From Oceaniglobus trochenteri (GTDB taxonomy: Bacteria > Pseudomonadota > Alphaproteobacteria > Rhodobacterales > Rhodobacteraceae): a stretch of DNA of 64,000 nucleotides. A program made the position numbers and the translations under genes. Location: the NCBI RefSeq assembly GCF_020529025.1, contig NZ_JACNMM010000006.1:248001-312000 (forward strand), given 5' to 3'. Below, piece by piece: positions 35,301-44,151 of the stretch. The notes below the pieces were generated by a model. The model did no database searches. It was not told the DNA's origin and saw nothing but the letters and a program-made list of their open reading frames with translations. Position 1 is the first letter of the stretch. The number at the start of each line of letters is the position of its first letter.

Positions 35301-36578
35301 TCACCCGCTGACCAGTCGCGGAATGAATGTGGTAATTCCCGGCACGAAGATGATCAGCAAAAGGATAAGTGCCGTGACAAGGAACATCTTCATGGTGTCG
35401 ACGATGGCCTGGTGCATCTCGATCTTGCCGATGGCGCAGGCGATCAGCAGGCACAGGCCGTAGGGTGGCGTGATAAGCCCCATGGCCAGCGCAATGCCCG
35501 CCACGATTCCGTAATGCACCGGGTCGACCCCTGCCTCGATCATAGAGGGAAGGAACAGCGGCCCGATGATGATGGCGATGACCAGCGCATCAAGGAAGGT
35601 GCCCAGCACGATGCAGAGCAGCGCAAAGATCGGCAGAACGGCCCAATAGGGAAGGCCCGATGTCCAGGCGAGCAGAAGATCGGGCAGTTGATAGAAAGCC
35701 AGAAGCCAACCGAACAGCCCTGCCGAACCGTAGCAGAACAACGACAGGCTCACCAGTTTGGCGCTGTCCGACAGCACGTCGATGGACCGTTTGATCGTCA
35801 GGTTGCGATAGACGAAGAACCCCAGCCCGAAAGCGTAAAGCACGGCAAGGATGGATGCTTCGGTGGGCGTCGCGAAGCCGAACATGATCCCGCCGACGAT
35901 GATGATCGGCGCCCCCAGGCCCAGGATCGCCCCCCGAAAGGCGGCGACGAACTCGGCCCGGTCCGCGCGGGGCTCTACCGGCCAGCTTTCGATCCTGGCC
36001 CGCCGCGCCACATAGGCCATCTGCGCCAGGGCGATCATCAGGCCGGGGATGATTCCGGCGGCGAATAGCTGCGCCACCGACGTGCCCGTGATCGCGCCCC
36101 AGATCACGAAGAAGATGCTGGGTGGAATGATCGCACCCAGAACCGATGAAGCGGCCGTTATCGCCACCGCCACCGATTGCGAATATCCCTTGCGGCCCAT
36201 CGCCGGGATCAGCACGGCGCCCACCCCGGCGGTATCGGCGGTGGACGACCCCGACACGCCCGCAAACAGCATGCTGACCACGATGTTGATATGGGCCAGC
36301 CCGCCCCGGAAGTGCCCGACAATGGCATAGGCGAAACGGATCAACCGCTCGGTGATCCCGGTTTCGTTCATCAGGGAACCGGCCAGCAAGAACAGCGGCA
36401 CCGCCAGCAGGACGAAGGAATCGAGACTGGAATAAAACCGGCGCGCCAGCATGAAAACGGTCAGATGCGGTTCGATAACCAGCACGGCGGCCGAGGCCGC
36501 CATCAGCGACACCCCAATGGGCACTCCGATGGCAATGCAGACGCCGATGATGATCATCATGAGAAGGACAAGTTCCAT
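35301..36578 (-). CDS. dctM: TRAP transporter large permease, DctM type
   Basis: A 425-residue, roughly 12-helix membrane protein that forms the ion-coupled transport channel of a tripartite ATP-independent periplasmic system. Landmarks are the opening MELVLLMMIIIGVCIAIGVP, LFLLAGSLMNETGITERLI, GVSGSSTADTAGVGAVLIPAM and the C-terminal ITPPYGLCLLIACAIGK. The ATG at 36578 follows GGAGGAGAG and lies 4 bp after the DctQ stop. The matching binding protein is at 40800, beyond the LacI gene and an unknown gene. Substrates of such systems are carboxylates such as uronates and sugar acids. Confidence 0.93.
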   Translation of the reverse strand: MELVLLMMIIIGVCIAIGVPIGVSLMAASAAVLVIEPHLTVFMLARRFYSSLDSFVLLAVPLFLLAGSLMNETGITERLIRFAYAIVGHFRGGLAHINIVVSMLFAGVSGSSTADTAGVGAVLIPAMGRKGYSQSVAVAITAASSVLGAIIPPSIFFVIWGAITGTSVAQLFAAGIIPGLMIALAQMAYVARRARIESWPVEPRADRAEFVAAFRGAILGLGAPIIIVGGIMFGFATPTEASILAVLYAFGLGFFVYRNLTIKRSIDVLSDSAKLVSLSLFCYGSAGLFGWLLAFYQLPDLLLAWTSGLPYWAVLPIFALLCIVLGTFLDALVIAIIIGPLFLPSMIEAGVDPVHYGIVAGIALAMGLITPPYGLCLLIACAIGKIEMHQAIVDTMKMFLVTALILLLIIFVPGITTFIPRLVSG

Positions 36579-36582
36579 GGCG

Positions 36583-37053
36583 TCACTCTCCTCCGATGCG
36601 CAGGGGGCCGCCCCGCGCCATGCGCAAGGCATTCACGCAGATCGCCACGCATCCGATAAGCGCCCCGACCGGCAGCGCGGCATAGCTAGACGCCTGCGGC
36701 AGGCCGGTGACCAGGGAGTGGCGGCGGAACCCCTTGAGAAAGAACTCGTATCCTGACCAGGCGAAGAAGATCATCACGGCGAGGGTCAGCACGACGATCA
36801 CAAGCCCGAGTGAGCGTTGCGCCCCGGCGGGCACGGCGCCGATCAGGAAGTTGAACGAGAAATGCGTGCCCTCGACAAACCCATAGCCCGCCCCGATCAT
36901 GACCATCCACATGAAAAGCAGACGTGCGATTTCCTCGGTCCACAGGAACGGAGGGATAAAGGGGATGTATCGGGCGAAAACCTGATAGGCCACCAGCAGG
37001 CAGAGACCCGCCAGCATTGCCGCCAGGGCTGCACGAAATATTCGTTGGATCAT
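36583..37053 (-). CDS. dctQ: TRAP transporter small permease, DctQ type
   Basis: A 156-residue membrane protein with four hydrophobic segments, starting at about residue 8 (ALAAMLAGLCLLVAYQVFARY). It has the family LWTEEIARLLFMWMVMIGAG and GTHFSFNFL motifs that contact the large subunit. The ATG at 37053 has AGGGAGGG before it and is preferred to the in-frame GTG at 37080. The promoter region upstream contains the 14-bp palindrome at 37133-37146. Confidence 0.92.
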   Translation of the reverse strand: MIQRIFRAALAAMLAGLCLLVAYQVFARYIPFIPPFLWTEEIARLLFMWMVMIGAGYGFVEGTHFSFNFLIGAVPAGAQRSLGLVIVVLTLAVMIFFAWSGYEFFLKGFRRHSLVTGLPQASSYAALPVGALIGCVAICVNALRMARGGPLRIGGE

Positions 37054-37132
37054 GGCAGGCCCTCCCTTGCGCTGCGCCACAGGACATATGCGACCCCCGT
37101 TACACTCGTCCCGGTGCGCAAAATGCTGCCTG

Positions 37133-37146
37133 ATCGTTTAAACGAT
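37133..37146. promoter_or_regulatory. Perfect palindrome ATCGTTTAAACGAT upstream of dctQ
   Basis: A 14-bp perfect dyad, 80 bp before the dctQ start codon. It contains two TTTAAACG half-sites related to those before dctP (41792) and the acyl-CoA dehydrogenase gene (42116). It is the probable operator of the adjacent LacI-family regulator. Confidence 0.6.
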
Positions 37147-37631
37147 TAATCTTATCCTGTCCACAGGGCAGAATGCGACGGCAGCAAGTGCCGCAATATA
37201 TGGCAGGGTTCTGGTTTAACGGTTCATCGAAACCCCTCACCAGCGATGGATCCGCCGTTCCGCCCTGGCCCTCGTCCCCTGATTTGCTGTTGGGACCGTA
37301 AAACAAGACCGGTGGACAACCGTTGGCGCCGCGGCACCCATGGCAGCGAGGTCTGGTTGTCAGAGGATCGTCCAGCTGATCTGTGGCGTCGATACCGATC
37401 GCAGGCCTTTGCAGGTGCTTCCCGAAGCCAAAGGGCGACACTGGTGGCGAATCACCGGCGGGCATGGTCTTTCACTGGGCGAGGTGCATTCGCAAAGCCA
37501 TGTCCCCTACCGGTTCGGCCGCCGTCCAGGGCGTGGCGTGATCGTCAGGGTGCGCGTTGAAATCCGCACCTTGGATATTTTCGCCGAATCTGGCCGGCAA
37601 GACTTTGTTTTCCGGCCAATACCATGCAGAC

Positions 37632-37653
37632 TGGTTAAACCTTTAAGTAACCA
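37632..37653. promoter_or_regulatory. Dyad TGGTTA-N10-TAACCA before the regulator gene
   Basis: Six-base perfect arms 29 bp before the lacI-type start codon, with an internal GGTTAAACC odd palindrome (37633-37641). The TTAAAC core resembles the TRAP operators, which would suit autoregulation. The middle is not symmetric. Confidence 0.4.
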
Positions 37654-37681
37654 TCCGCCCGAATTCTCAGGAGCAGGAGCG

Positions 37682-38683
37682 ATGAAGCCACGCGTCAGCA
37701 TCAAGCAGGTAGCCGCGAAGGCCGGGGTTTCGGCCGCGACCGTATCGCTTGTGCTGAACGACAAGGGTCGCATTTCAGAACAGACCCAACGGAAGGTGCG
37801 CAAGGCTGCGCAAAGCCTCGGCTTCATCCTCAACAAGAGCGCGTCGCGTCTTCGGTCGGGGCGGTCGCTTCTGATCGGGCTGGTGGTGAACGATATTTCC
37901 AACCCGTTCTTCGCGGAACTGTCGTCGGACGTGGAAACCATCGCCGCCGAGAAGGGCTATCTTTCCGTGATGGCGAACACCCGCGACGACATCGAGCGCC
38001 AACACGCCGTGATCGAAACGATGATCGGTCAGGGGGTGGCCGGGCTGATCATCAGCGCTGCAAGCGGATCGGATGATCGGTCGTTCAAGCTGATCCGCGA
38101 CCACGGCATTCCCTATGTCCTCTGCGTGCGTGAAATCAAGGATTATGCGGCCGACTTCATCGGTTTTGACAATCACCAGGCAGGGGTGATTGCCGCCGAG
38201 CACCTGATCGCCCAGGGTTATCGCAACATCGCCTTCATCGGTGGGATGGAGCACAACGAGAACCGCCGCCGCAGGTTCGAGGGCGTTTCCGATGCCCTGA
38301 CCCGTCACCGGTTGACCATGCCCGAGTCCTGGGCGCTGTCCGGCCCCGCCACGCGCGAGTTCGGCGCACAGGCCGCGACGGCCCTTCTGTCGCACCACCG
38401 CGAAATCGAGGCGCTGGCCTGCTTCAACGATTACGTGGCCCTTGGTGCCTACGAGGGTATCAACAACGCTCGCCTGACCATCGGGCGCGATATAGGTGTG
38501 ATCGGGTTCGACAACGTGCCGGAGTCTGCCTCGTGGATGCCGCCGCTCACGACGGTCGAGCTGTTTCCCCGCGCAATCGGGCGGCGCGCGGCCAAGGCGC
38601 TGCTGACCGCCATCGACAGCCCTGACGAGGCCCCCGAACGGGTGTTTCTCGCCCCTACCCTCATGCGGCGCAAATCCTGCTGA
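37682..38683 (+). CDS. LacI-family transcriptional regulator of the TRAP module
   Basis: A 333-residue repressor. The HTH SIKQVAAKAGVSAATVSLVLN is at about residues 5-25 and the hinge helix near SASRLRSGRS (53-62). The sensor domain contains VNDISNPFFAELSSDV, GFDNHQAGVIAAEHLIAQGY and ACFNDYVALGAYEGIN. The ATG at 37682 follows CAGGAGCAGGAGCG. It lies between the divergent dctQM genes and the convergent unknown gene, and the TTAAACG-type sites around it fit its control of dctQM, dctP plus the unknown gene, and the acyl-CoA dehydrogenase operon. Confidence 0.9.
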   Translation: MKPRVSIKQVAAKAGVSAATVSLVLNDKGRISEQTQRKVRKAAQSLGFILNKSASRLRSGRSLLIGLVVNDISNPFFAELSSDVETIAAEKGYLSVMANTRDDIERQHAVIETMIGQGVAGLIISAASGSDDRSFKLIRDHGIPYVLCVREIKDYAADFIGFDNHQAGVIAAEHLIAQGYRNIAFIGGMEHNENRRRRFEGVSDALTRHRLTMPESWALSGPATREFGAQAATALLSHHREIEALACFNDYVALGAYEGINNARLTIGRDIGVIGFDNVPESASWMPPLTTVELFPRAIGRRAAKALLTAIDSPDEAPERVFLAPTLMRRKSC

Positions 38684-38692
38684 CCGGAACCG

Positions 38693-40726
38693 TCACGCCA
38701 GGCGCAGAGCGCCCGAAACCTCGATCCGCGCGCCCGGGTCCAGATGATCGGCCGTCACGCTGCCCTCACGGCACAGGATCGTTGCGCCCGCGCTGCCGGT
38801 GACACGAACCGTGCCCTCGGGGGTGGTCAACAGGATGTCGTCGCCACCGCCGCCAGGGTGGACACCCGCCGCCCAGATGCGATGGTCAGGCAGGGCGACC
38901 AACCAGGCGGGGGCCGGCCCACAGCGCAGACTGGCCGACGCCAGCGTCACCCGGCCTGTTGCCGTCTGCCTCGCAATTCGCGAGTCCAGCATGGGCAGGC
39001 CCACCGGCGCGCCCCCGGCCCAGTCGGCGATGCGCCGCCAATCGTGCAGATCGATTGTCATCCCGAACGCCCGCCCGTCGCGTTCGTATTCCAGGGTCCA
39101 GTGGCGCTGGCCCGTACCGGGGCGGCAGGGGGGATCGGCCTGATCGGTGAAACGGCCCGACGCGATCTTCTTGACGAAATCCGTCAAATCGCCCTGCGCC
39201 GCCTGGGCCTCGATAAAGAACCCGGCGCGGATATGGCCATGGAAGAACGCGCCCGGCCGGGCCTGCGACCAGAATGTGCGCGGTGTTCCGTGATAGTCGC
39301 GCAATTCGACAGCCAGCATGCCGTCCCGTTCGACGATGCGGTTGGTCAGGCCGGGCTGAAGTTCGCCCGAGGAAAGCGGCCGGATCACCAGATGCACCGG
39401 CCCAAGGTCGATCCCGATAGCCGCGTCGCGCGGAGCCTCGACCGGCCAGGACCCAACCTTTTGCCCGCCCACCCACAGCGCGCGTACATCCTTCGCCCGT
39501 GCCACCACGATGCAGGCCTTGGCATCATGGGTGGCATCCCAGGCATTCAGCCTGCGAGGGCGGTAGGCGCCGAACATGCGCGGCCCGTCCTGAACCCCCA
39601 CGAATGCCCCGTGATCGAAAAACACCTGGCGGCGGGGGCGCGACGGTGTGGTGGCGTATTCGCCAAGCCACTGATCGTTCCAGATGTATTTGCAGAACAC
39701 CGTGCCCGGCGCCCCGCCCCGTCCGGCATAATGAAGGGCAAAGGCGGTGGATTGCGCGGCGATATAGCGGTTGTTCTGGGTGTCCAGCTCGCGCGATGCG
39801 GTGCCGAACGAGAACCGGGGCTGGTGGTGGCTGACCAGGTGGGTGCCCCGGGCCGCATCAGAGGTTTCGCGCACCTGCCCCTTGGCGGGGTCGGTCAGGT
39901 GAAGCACCCAGTCCGGCGCCCAACCCCGGGCAATCCAGTCTTTCAGGATGTCGAGATCGCGGCGCGTCTCGCCCACCAGAAACGGATGATATGCCCGGCA
40001 ATGGGGCGCGGCCATACGCCCCGTGGCGCCATTGACATGAAGCGCGACACTCAGGATCTGGCGCAGGGCCACCTGCCCGGCCCGGCGGGCCAGTGACCGA
40101 TCCTCGGCCAGCTCCCCGATCAGGCGCAGCGCGGTGACGGTCATCTGGGTGTAGACGGGCGAGTTGAACTCATGGGCCAGGCCGCTTTCGTCGATCAGTG
40201 CCATCCAGGCCCGGAACCGTGCTGCCCCCAGATCGCGAAAGTGGGCATCGCCCAGATACTGCCCTCCGACGATCAGGCTCGCTACCGACTGGCTGATGAT
40301 GTTGGTATATTCCGGGCCAACATCGATACGTTCGATCGCGGTCAGTACCCGGTGCAGGGTTTTCCCCACTGCACCGCGCGCCGTATCCGGCAAGCGGTGC
40401 GCAAAGCGGTGCATCATCGGGGCGATCCGCACCGCGTAAAAGACGGCGGCGTTCAGATCCTCGACACCGGGGTCTTCCCGCTCCCACCGGAAATTGCCGA
40501 ATGTGGGCGATGCGGGGTCCTGATCCTGAAGCTCATCCAGCGCGGTCAACACCGCCACCGCCCGTTCGATCTCGGCCGTGCCGCCATGTTCGAGCAAGGC
40601 AACGGCATGATCGGCGGCAATCCACATCGTGTGGAACGGATGCCCGTCGATCAAGGTGCGCGGCATGGCGATGGCTTCATCCCATTCGGCAACGTCGGGC
40701 AAAAGGGCGTCAGGGGAACTGTGCAT
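38693..40726 (-). CDS. Unknown 677-residue protein, possible (alpha/alpha)-toroid carbohydrate-active enzyme
   Basis: I do not recognise this gene. The N-terminal half (about residues 1-270) is helix-rich, with repeated Ala/Leu-heavy helices. It contains EFNSPVYTQMTVTALRL (about 183-199), reminiscent of toroid polysaccharide lyases, and HCRAYHPFLVGETRRD. From about 300 the composition turns to beta-strand with HHQPRFSFGTASREL, YIWNDQWLGEYATTPSRP and FFDHGAFVGVQDGPRMFGAY, which suits a C-terminal beta-sandwich. No signal peptide or membrane segment is seen, so it is probably cytoplasmic. It lies 73 bp downstream of the TRAP binding-protein gene behind a hairpin, and starts after GAGG. A lyase or hydrolase for an imported oligouronate is a guess. 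It ends 9 bp from the convergent regulator gene. Confidence 0.6.
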   Translation of the reverse strand: MHSSPDALLPDVAEWDEAIAMPRTLIDGHPFHTMWIAADHAVALLEHGGTAEIERAVAVLTALDELQDQDPASPTFGNFRWEREDPGVEDLNAAVFYAVRIAPMMHRFAHRLPDTARGAVGKTLHRVLTAIERIDVGPEYTNIISQSVASLIVGGQYLGDAHFRDLGAARFRAWMALIDESGLAHEFNSPVYTQMTVTALRLIGELAEDRSLARRAGQVALRQILSVALHVNGATGRMAAPHCRAYHPFLVGETRRDLDILKDWIARGWAPDWVLHLTDPAKGQVRETSDAARGTHLVSHHQPRFSFGTASRELDTQNNRYIAAQSTAFALHYAGRGGAPGTVFCKYIWNDQWLGEYATTPSRPRRQVFFDHGAFVGVQDGPRMFGAYRPRRLNAWDATHDAKACIVVARAKDVRALWVGGQKVGSWPVEAPRDAAIGIDLGPVHLVIRPLSSGELQPGLTNRIVERDGMLAVELRDYHGTPRTFWSQARPGAFFHGHIRAGFFIEAQAAQGDLTDFVKKIASGRFTDQADPPCRPGTGQRHWTLEYERDGRAFGMTIDLHDWRRIADWAGGAPVGLPMLDSRIARQTATGRVTLASASLRCGPAPAWLVALPDHRIWAAGVHPGGGGDDILLTTPEGTVRVTGSAGATILCREGSVTADHLDPGARIEVSGALRLA

Positions 40727-40748
40727 CTGGGCCTCGTTCGCAAAGAAC

Positions 40749-40778
40749 GCCGCCGGCCAGAAAATCCCGGCCGACGGC
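40749..40778 (-). terminator. Hairpin between dctP and the unknown gene
   Basis: GCCGCCGGCC pairs with GGCCGACGGC across a 10-nt loop with one mismatch. Its place between a binding-protein gene and the next operon gene suggests partial termination or mRNA protection. Confidence 0.5.
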
Positions 40779-40799
40779 GCATCCTGTCATTCCATCATT

Positions 40800-41771
40800 T
40801 TACTTTACGTCGCGGATCTGCTGAACCGCCTCGACAAGGCCCAGATCGGCGATCACCGGCTCAAGTGCCGCGGATACCTTGGCCTGGATGTCGTCCTTGT
40901 CGACCTGCACGATGTTCACGCCGTGCTCGTTTTCCAGTGCCGCCTTGGATTCCGAGTCGAACTTGTGCTCCAGCGCGCGCTGGAATTCGGCGGCCTGGCG
41001 TCCTGCCTCGACCACGGCCTCCTGCTGTTCGAGGGTCAGGCGGTCATGGGCCACCTTCGAGAACAGCAGCGGACGGGTGACATATTCATGTTCGGTCTGC
41101 ACATAGTACTTGGCCTGTTCATAGAACTTCATGCGCAGTACCCACTCGGCCTCGTTCTCAAGCCCGTCCACCACGCCCAGCTGAAGGCCGGAATAGATTT
41201 CGTTGTAGGCCATGACGGTGGGCACAACGCCCAGGGCCTCCCAGGCCTTCACCTGCACGGCAGCCGGATGAAGGCGCACGCGCAGCCCCGCGATGTCGGC
41301 ATTCGTCTCAACTTCCTTCGAGCTTACCAGGTTGCGGATCGACCCGCCGAAGTATCCCAGAACCATGGCGCCGGTGTTGTCGGCCACGTTGGCGGCCAGA
41401 TTAGATCCCACCTCGCCGCTGACCACGGTTTGCCAATGGTCGAAGTCGCGAAACACGAAGGGCACGACAAGGGCCTGAACCGCCGGCGCGAATTCGGCAA
41501 GATAGCCGGGCGCCGTCGTCAGCAGGGCAACCTGTCCGTCTTCCAGCAGCTCGAATATCTCGGCGCCGGTGCCGAGCTGTGCGTCGGGAAAGACCTTGAC
41601 GGTCACTTCGCCGCCGGTGAGCTCGGACAGGATCTCGCCGAATTTCAGCATGCCCTGCCCCTGCCCCGTCGAAAGCGGCCCATCGATCGAAGCAGCCAGT
41701 TCAACCGCGCCCACATGGGCCGGGGCCAGCGCCAGACCGGCGGCGCAAATCCAATGACGTACAGACAGCAT
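40800..41771 (-). CDS. dctP: TRAP transporter substrate-binding protein, DctP type
   Basis: A 323-residue periplasmic binding protein. The signal peptide MLSVRHWICAAGLALAPAHV is cleaved near VGAVELA (about 20-23). The family carboxylate-binding segment is about residues 145-175, with LRVRLHPAAVQVKAWEALGVVPTVM showing the conserved Arg (normally RxxxxP). YSGLQLGVVDGLENE is the usual hinge signature. It is transcribed separately from dctQM and together with the unknown 677-residue gene. The promoter side has the AAACGTTT site at 41792. The ligand is presumably an organic acid. Confidence 0.92.
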   Translation of the reverse strand: MLSVRHWICAAGLALAPAHVGAVELAASIDGPLSTGQGQGMLKFGEILSELTGGEVTVKVFPDAQLGTGAEIFELLEDGQVALLTTAPGYLAEFAPAVQALVVPFVFRDFDHWQTVVSGEVGSNLAANVADNTGAMVLGYFGGSIRNLVSSKEVETNADIAGLRVRLHPAAVQVKAWEALGVVPTVMAYNEIYSGLQLGVVDGLENEAEWVLRMKFYEQAKYYVQTEHEYVTRPLLFSKVAHDRLTLEQQEAVVEAGRQAAEFQRALEHKFDSESKAALENEHGVNIVQVDKDDIQAKVSAALEPVIADLGLVEAVQQIRDVK

Positions 41772-41791
41772 CTGTTTCCTCCCTGCTGTAA

Positions 41792-41799
41792 AAACGTTT
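41792..41799. promoter_or_regulatory. LacI-type site in the dctP promoter
   Basis: AAACGTTT; on the minus strand the context reads GGTTAAACGTTTTTAC, 20 bp before the dctP start. It shares TTAAACG with the palindrome before dctQ, so the regulator at 37682 is the likely binder. Confidence 0.5.
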
Positions 41800-42115
41800 A
41801 ACCAAACTTATGCCGTGACGCACTCTGCGGGTCAACATGTTTCACAAGGTTGCGCGGTACCACTCATCCCATTGATTACTGAAGAAATTAGCCAAACGTC
41901 AGAGCAATTGACTCGATCTGGTCAACTGGTGGATCGCCAATATTCGCCTGATTCGTCGCATGAAGCGCCTGTTAGATCCCATTCCGGCCCGAAATGCCGA
42001 ATCTGCTGACAGGGCACTTTGTAGGCGCAGGAAGGGACCTCAAAGGTTTTGTGACGTCTCCTGCCGGGTTCGATCTGCTTGCTGCCAAGGCTCCAAATGC
42101 GGGTTTGACAAGATC

Positions 42116-42123
42116 AAACGTTT
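42116..42123. promoter_or_regulatory. LacI-type site in the acyl-CoA dehydrogenase promoter
   Basis: GATCAAACGTTTTATC, centred 45 bp before the start codon and just downstream of a TTGACA box (42105-42110), a normal repressor position. The 8-bp core is identical to the site before dctP. Confidence 0.5.
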
Positions 42124-42164
42124 TATCTTAGCGTTCGGTCAACTTCCCCCATTTGGTGAGTGTC

Positions 42165-43325
42165 ATGCTGCATCTGCCCAAGAACGATCCTGAAACCTAT
42201 GCGCAACTTGCCGACATGGTGCGCGACTTTGCCGATGCGGTCATTCGCCCCGCGGCGGGCCGCCTCGATCAGAACGCCGAGTTCCCCCGCGACATCTATT
42301 CTCAGATGGCCGACCTGGGCCTGTTCGGCGTTACCGTTCCCGATGATCTGGGCGGCGCGGGCATGGACGTATTGGCCTATTCCCTGGTGATGGAGGAACT
42401 GGCGCGCGGATATGCATCGGTCGCCGATCAATGCGGCGTGGTCGAGCTGATCGGCACCCTGCTGGCGCGATACGGCACGCCGGCCCAGCAGAAGGCGCAC
42501 CTTCCCGGCATTCTGAGGGCGGAAACGATCATCGCGTATTGCATCACCGAGGAAGAGGCCGGATCGGATGTCGCCGGGTTGCGCACCACGGCCACGCGCA
42601 CCGAAGACGGTTGGCGGTTGAACGGGTCGAAGCTGTGGATTCACAACGCTCCCCTGGCCGACCTCGGGTTCGTCCTGGCCCGGACCGACCCCGCGGCGGG
42701 GCATCGCGGGATGAGTATCTTCATTGTCGATCTTCATGCATCCGGCGTGGAGCGGGGGCCCAGAGAGCACAAGCTGGGCCAGCGCGCCAGCCAGATCGGC
42801 GCGCTGTCGTTCAGCGATGTGGCCCTGCCCGATGACGCCCTTCTGGGCGAGTTGAACAGGGGCTTCCACATCATGATGAGCGTTCTTGAGAAGGGCCGTG
42901 TGGGTATTGCCGCCCTGGCCACCGGAATTGCCCAGGCCGGGCTTGAGGCGGCGCTTGACTATGCCGGTCAGCGCAAGCAGTTCGGAAAGGCGCTGGTCGA
43001 TCACCAGGGATTGCAATGGATGCTGGCCGACATGGCAAAGGACATTGCCGCCGCGCGCGCACTGGTTCGGGATGCGGCTCTCAAGCTGGACAACGGTGCA
43101 CAGGCGGGCATGGCCTGTTCCATCGCCAAGTGCTTTGCCTCCGACATCTGCGTGGCCCAGACGGCCAACGCGCTCCAGATCTTCGGCGGCTCGGGCTACA
43201 TTCAGGGGTTCGAGGTCGAAAGGCTGTATCGAGACGCCAAGATCACCCAGATCTATGAAGGAACCAACCAGATCCAGCGCACGATCATCGGGCGCGAACT
43301 GGTCAGACACGGCCCCCGGGCCTGA
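42165..43325 (+). CDS. Acyl-CoA dehydrogenase
   Basis: A 386-residue FAD enzyme introducing an alpha,beta double bond in an acyl-CoA. Helical N-terminal domain, then FAD/substrate-contact segment YCITEEEAGSDVAGLRTTA (about 125-143), LNGSKLWIHNA, and the C-terminal helical domain with the signature YRDAKITQIYEGTNQIQR (about 356-373), where the Glu of YEGTN is the catalytic base. Acidic and aromatic contacts suggest a short- or branched-chain type, but chain length cannot be read reliably. The ATG at 42165 with GGTGAG upstream is preferred to the TTG at 42153. It is followed at once by an SDR gene with which it shares control by an AAACGTTT site. Confidence 0.9.
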   Translation: MLHLPKNDPETYAQLADMVRDFADAVIRPAAGRLDQNAEFPRDIYSQMADLGLFGVTVPDDLGGAGMDVLAYSLVMEELARGYASVADQCGVVELIGTLLARYGTPAQQKAHLPGILRAETIIAYCITEEEAGSDVAGLRTTATRTEDGWRLNGSKLWIHNAPLADLGFVLARTDPAAGHRGMSIFIVDLHASGVERGPREHKLGQRASQIGALSFSDVALPDDALLGELNRGFHIMMSVLEKGRVGIAALATGIAQAGLEAALDYAGQRKQFGKALVDHQGLQWMLADMAKDIAAARALVRDAALKLDNGAQAGMACSIAKCFASDICVAQTANALQIFGGSGYIQGFEVERLYRDAKITQIYEGTNQIQRTIIGRELVRHGPRA

Positions 43326-43336
43326 TGGGAGGATTC

Positions 43337-44107
43337 ATGAACTACGCGCTTGTCACCGGCAGCAGCCGGGGGATCGGGCGGGGCATCGCGCTGGCGCTTG
43401 CGGACCGCGGATTCGACATCGTGGTAAACGGCCGGGCCGAGACCGCACAGATGGCCGAAACCTGCCGCGAGATCGAGGCGCGCGGCAGGCGGGCCGTCGG
43501 CCTGGCCGCGGATGTCTCGGACCTTTCGGCCCAGGCTGCTCTCATCGCCCGCGCCGAAGACGCGTTGGGTGCACCGCTGACCGCCCTTGTCGCCAATGCG
43601 GGCGTCGGCCCCCTGCGCAAGGCCGACATCCTGGATACCCGCCCCGACAGCTGGGACCATGTGATGGACTGCAACGCAAAAGCCGTGTTCTTCCTTGCCC
43701 AGACCTTTGCCCGCCATCTTCTGGCCCGCGACCGTGCGCCCGGAGTTTGCCATTCCATCTGCATCGTTTCGTCGGTCAGCGCCTTCGCCGCATCGACCGA
43801 CAAGGCCGAATACTGTGTCTCGAAGGCGGCGGCGGGGATGGTCGCCAAGACCTTTGCCCAAAGGCTTGCCCCCGAGGGGATTCAGGTGTTCGACATCCAG
43901 CCTGGCATCATCGAAACCGATCTGTCCCGTCCGGTCCTGGAGCAGTACGGTCGGATGATCGAGGAACAGGGCATCACACTGGTTCCCCGCTTTGGTCAGC
44001 CCGACGAGGTGGGCCGCGTGGTGGCGGCCGCCGCCAGCGGCGACCTGCCCTACTGCGTCGGTCAGACTCTGCGGCCAGATGGCGGGCTCACACTGCAACG
44101 GCTCTGA
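43337..44107 (+). CDS. Short-chain dehydrogenase/reductase (3-oxoacyl reductase-like)
   Basis: A 256-residue classical SDR. The cofactor motif TGSSRGIGRGIA is at about residues 7-18, NAG at about 86-88, catalytic Ser in IVSSVSAF (about 143) and YCVSK (about 156-160). The C-terminal RPDGGLTLQRL is standard. The downstream ATG at 43337 has GGGAGGAT in front, while the one at 43325 overlaps the acyl-CoA dehydrogenase stop; the former is chosen. Paired with an acyl-CoA dehydrogenase, it probably acts on a hydroxyacyl-CoA or a hydroxylated ring acid. Confidence 0.88.
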   Translation: MNYALVTGSSRGIGRGIALALADRGFDIVVNGRAETAQMAETCREIEARGRRAVGLAADVSDLSAQAALIARAEDALGAPLTALVANAGVGPLRKADILDTRPDSWDHVMDCNAKAVFFLAQTFARHLLARDRAPGVCHSICIVSSVSAFAASTDKAEYCVSKAAAGMVAKTFAQRLAPEGIQVFDIQPGIIETDLSRPVLEQYGRMIEEQGITLVPRFGQPDEVGRVVAAAASGDLPYCVGQTLRPDGGLTLQRL

Positions 44108-44151
44108 AAGGGCTGCCCTGGCTGCCAGGGGCGGCTGAACGCGCGGCGATG

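Larger units (their letters stand above)
37054..37681. other. Long divergent regulatory region between dctQ and lacI-type gene
   Basis: This 628-bp stretch separates the TRAP permease genes from the regulator. It holds palindromes near each end (37133-37146 and 37632-37653) and another GGTTTAAC half-site near 37213. Open frames crossing it, including a 5' extension of the regulator frame, lack ribosome sites and recognisable domains. I see no RNA gene. Its length is unusual in this otherwise tightly packed window. Confidence 0.4.
41772..42164. other. Divergent promoter region, dctP and acyl-CoA dehydrogenase
   Basis: A 393-bp AT-richer region with one AAACGTTT palindrome at each end (41792-41799 and 42116-42123) and a TTGACA hexamer at 42105-42110 pointing toward the acyl-CoA dehydrogenase. 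No open frame inside has coding features. Confidence 0.45.

Noticed and set aside
37340-37681. Possible 114-residue N-terminal extension of the LacI-family regulator
   Set aside because: LacI proteins begin with the HTH; the ATG at 37682 has a good ribosome site, and the upstream part contains a likely operator.
41815-42193. Short open frames between dctP and the acyl-CoA dehydrogenase gene
   Set aside because: They have no ribosome sites or recognisable motifs and overlap promoter and operator sequences.
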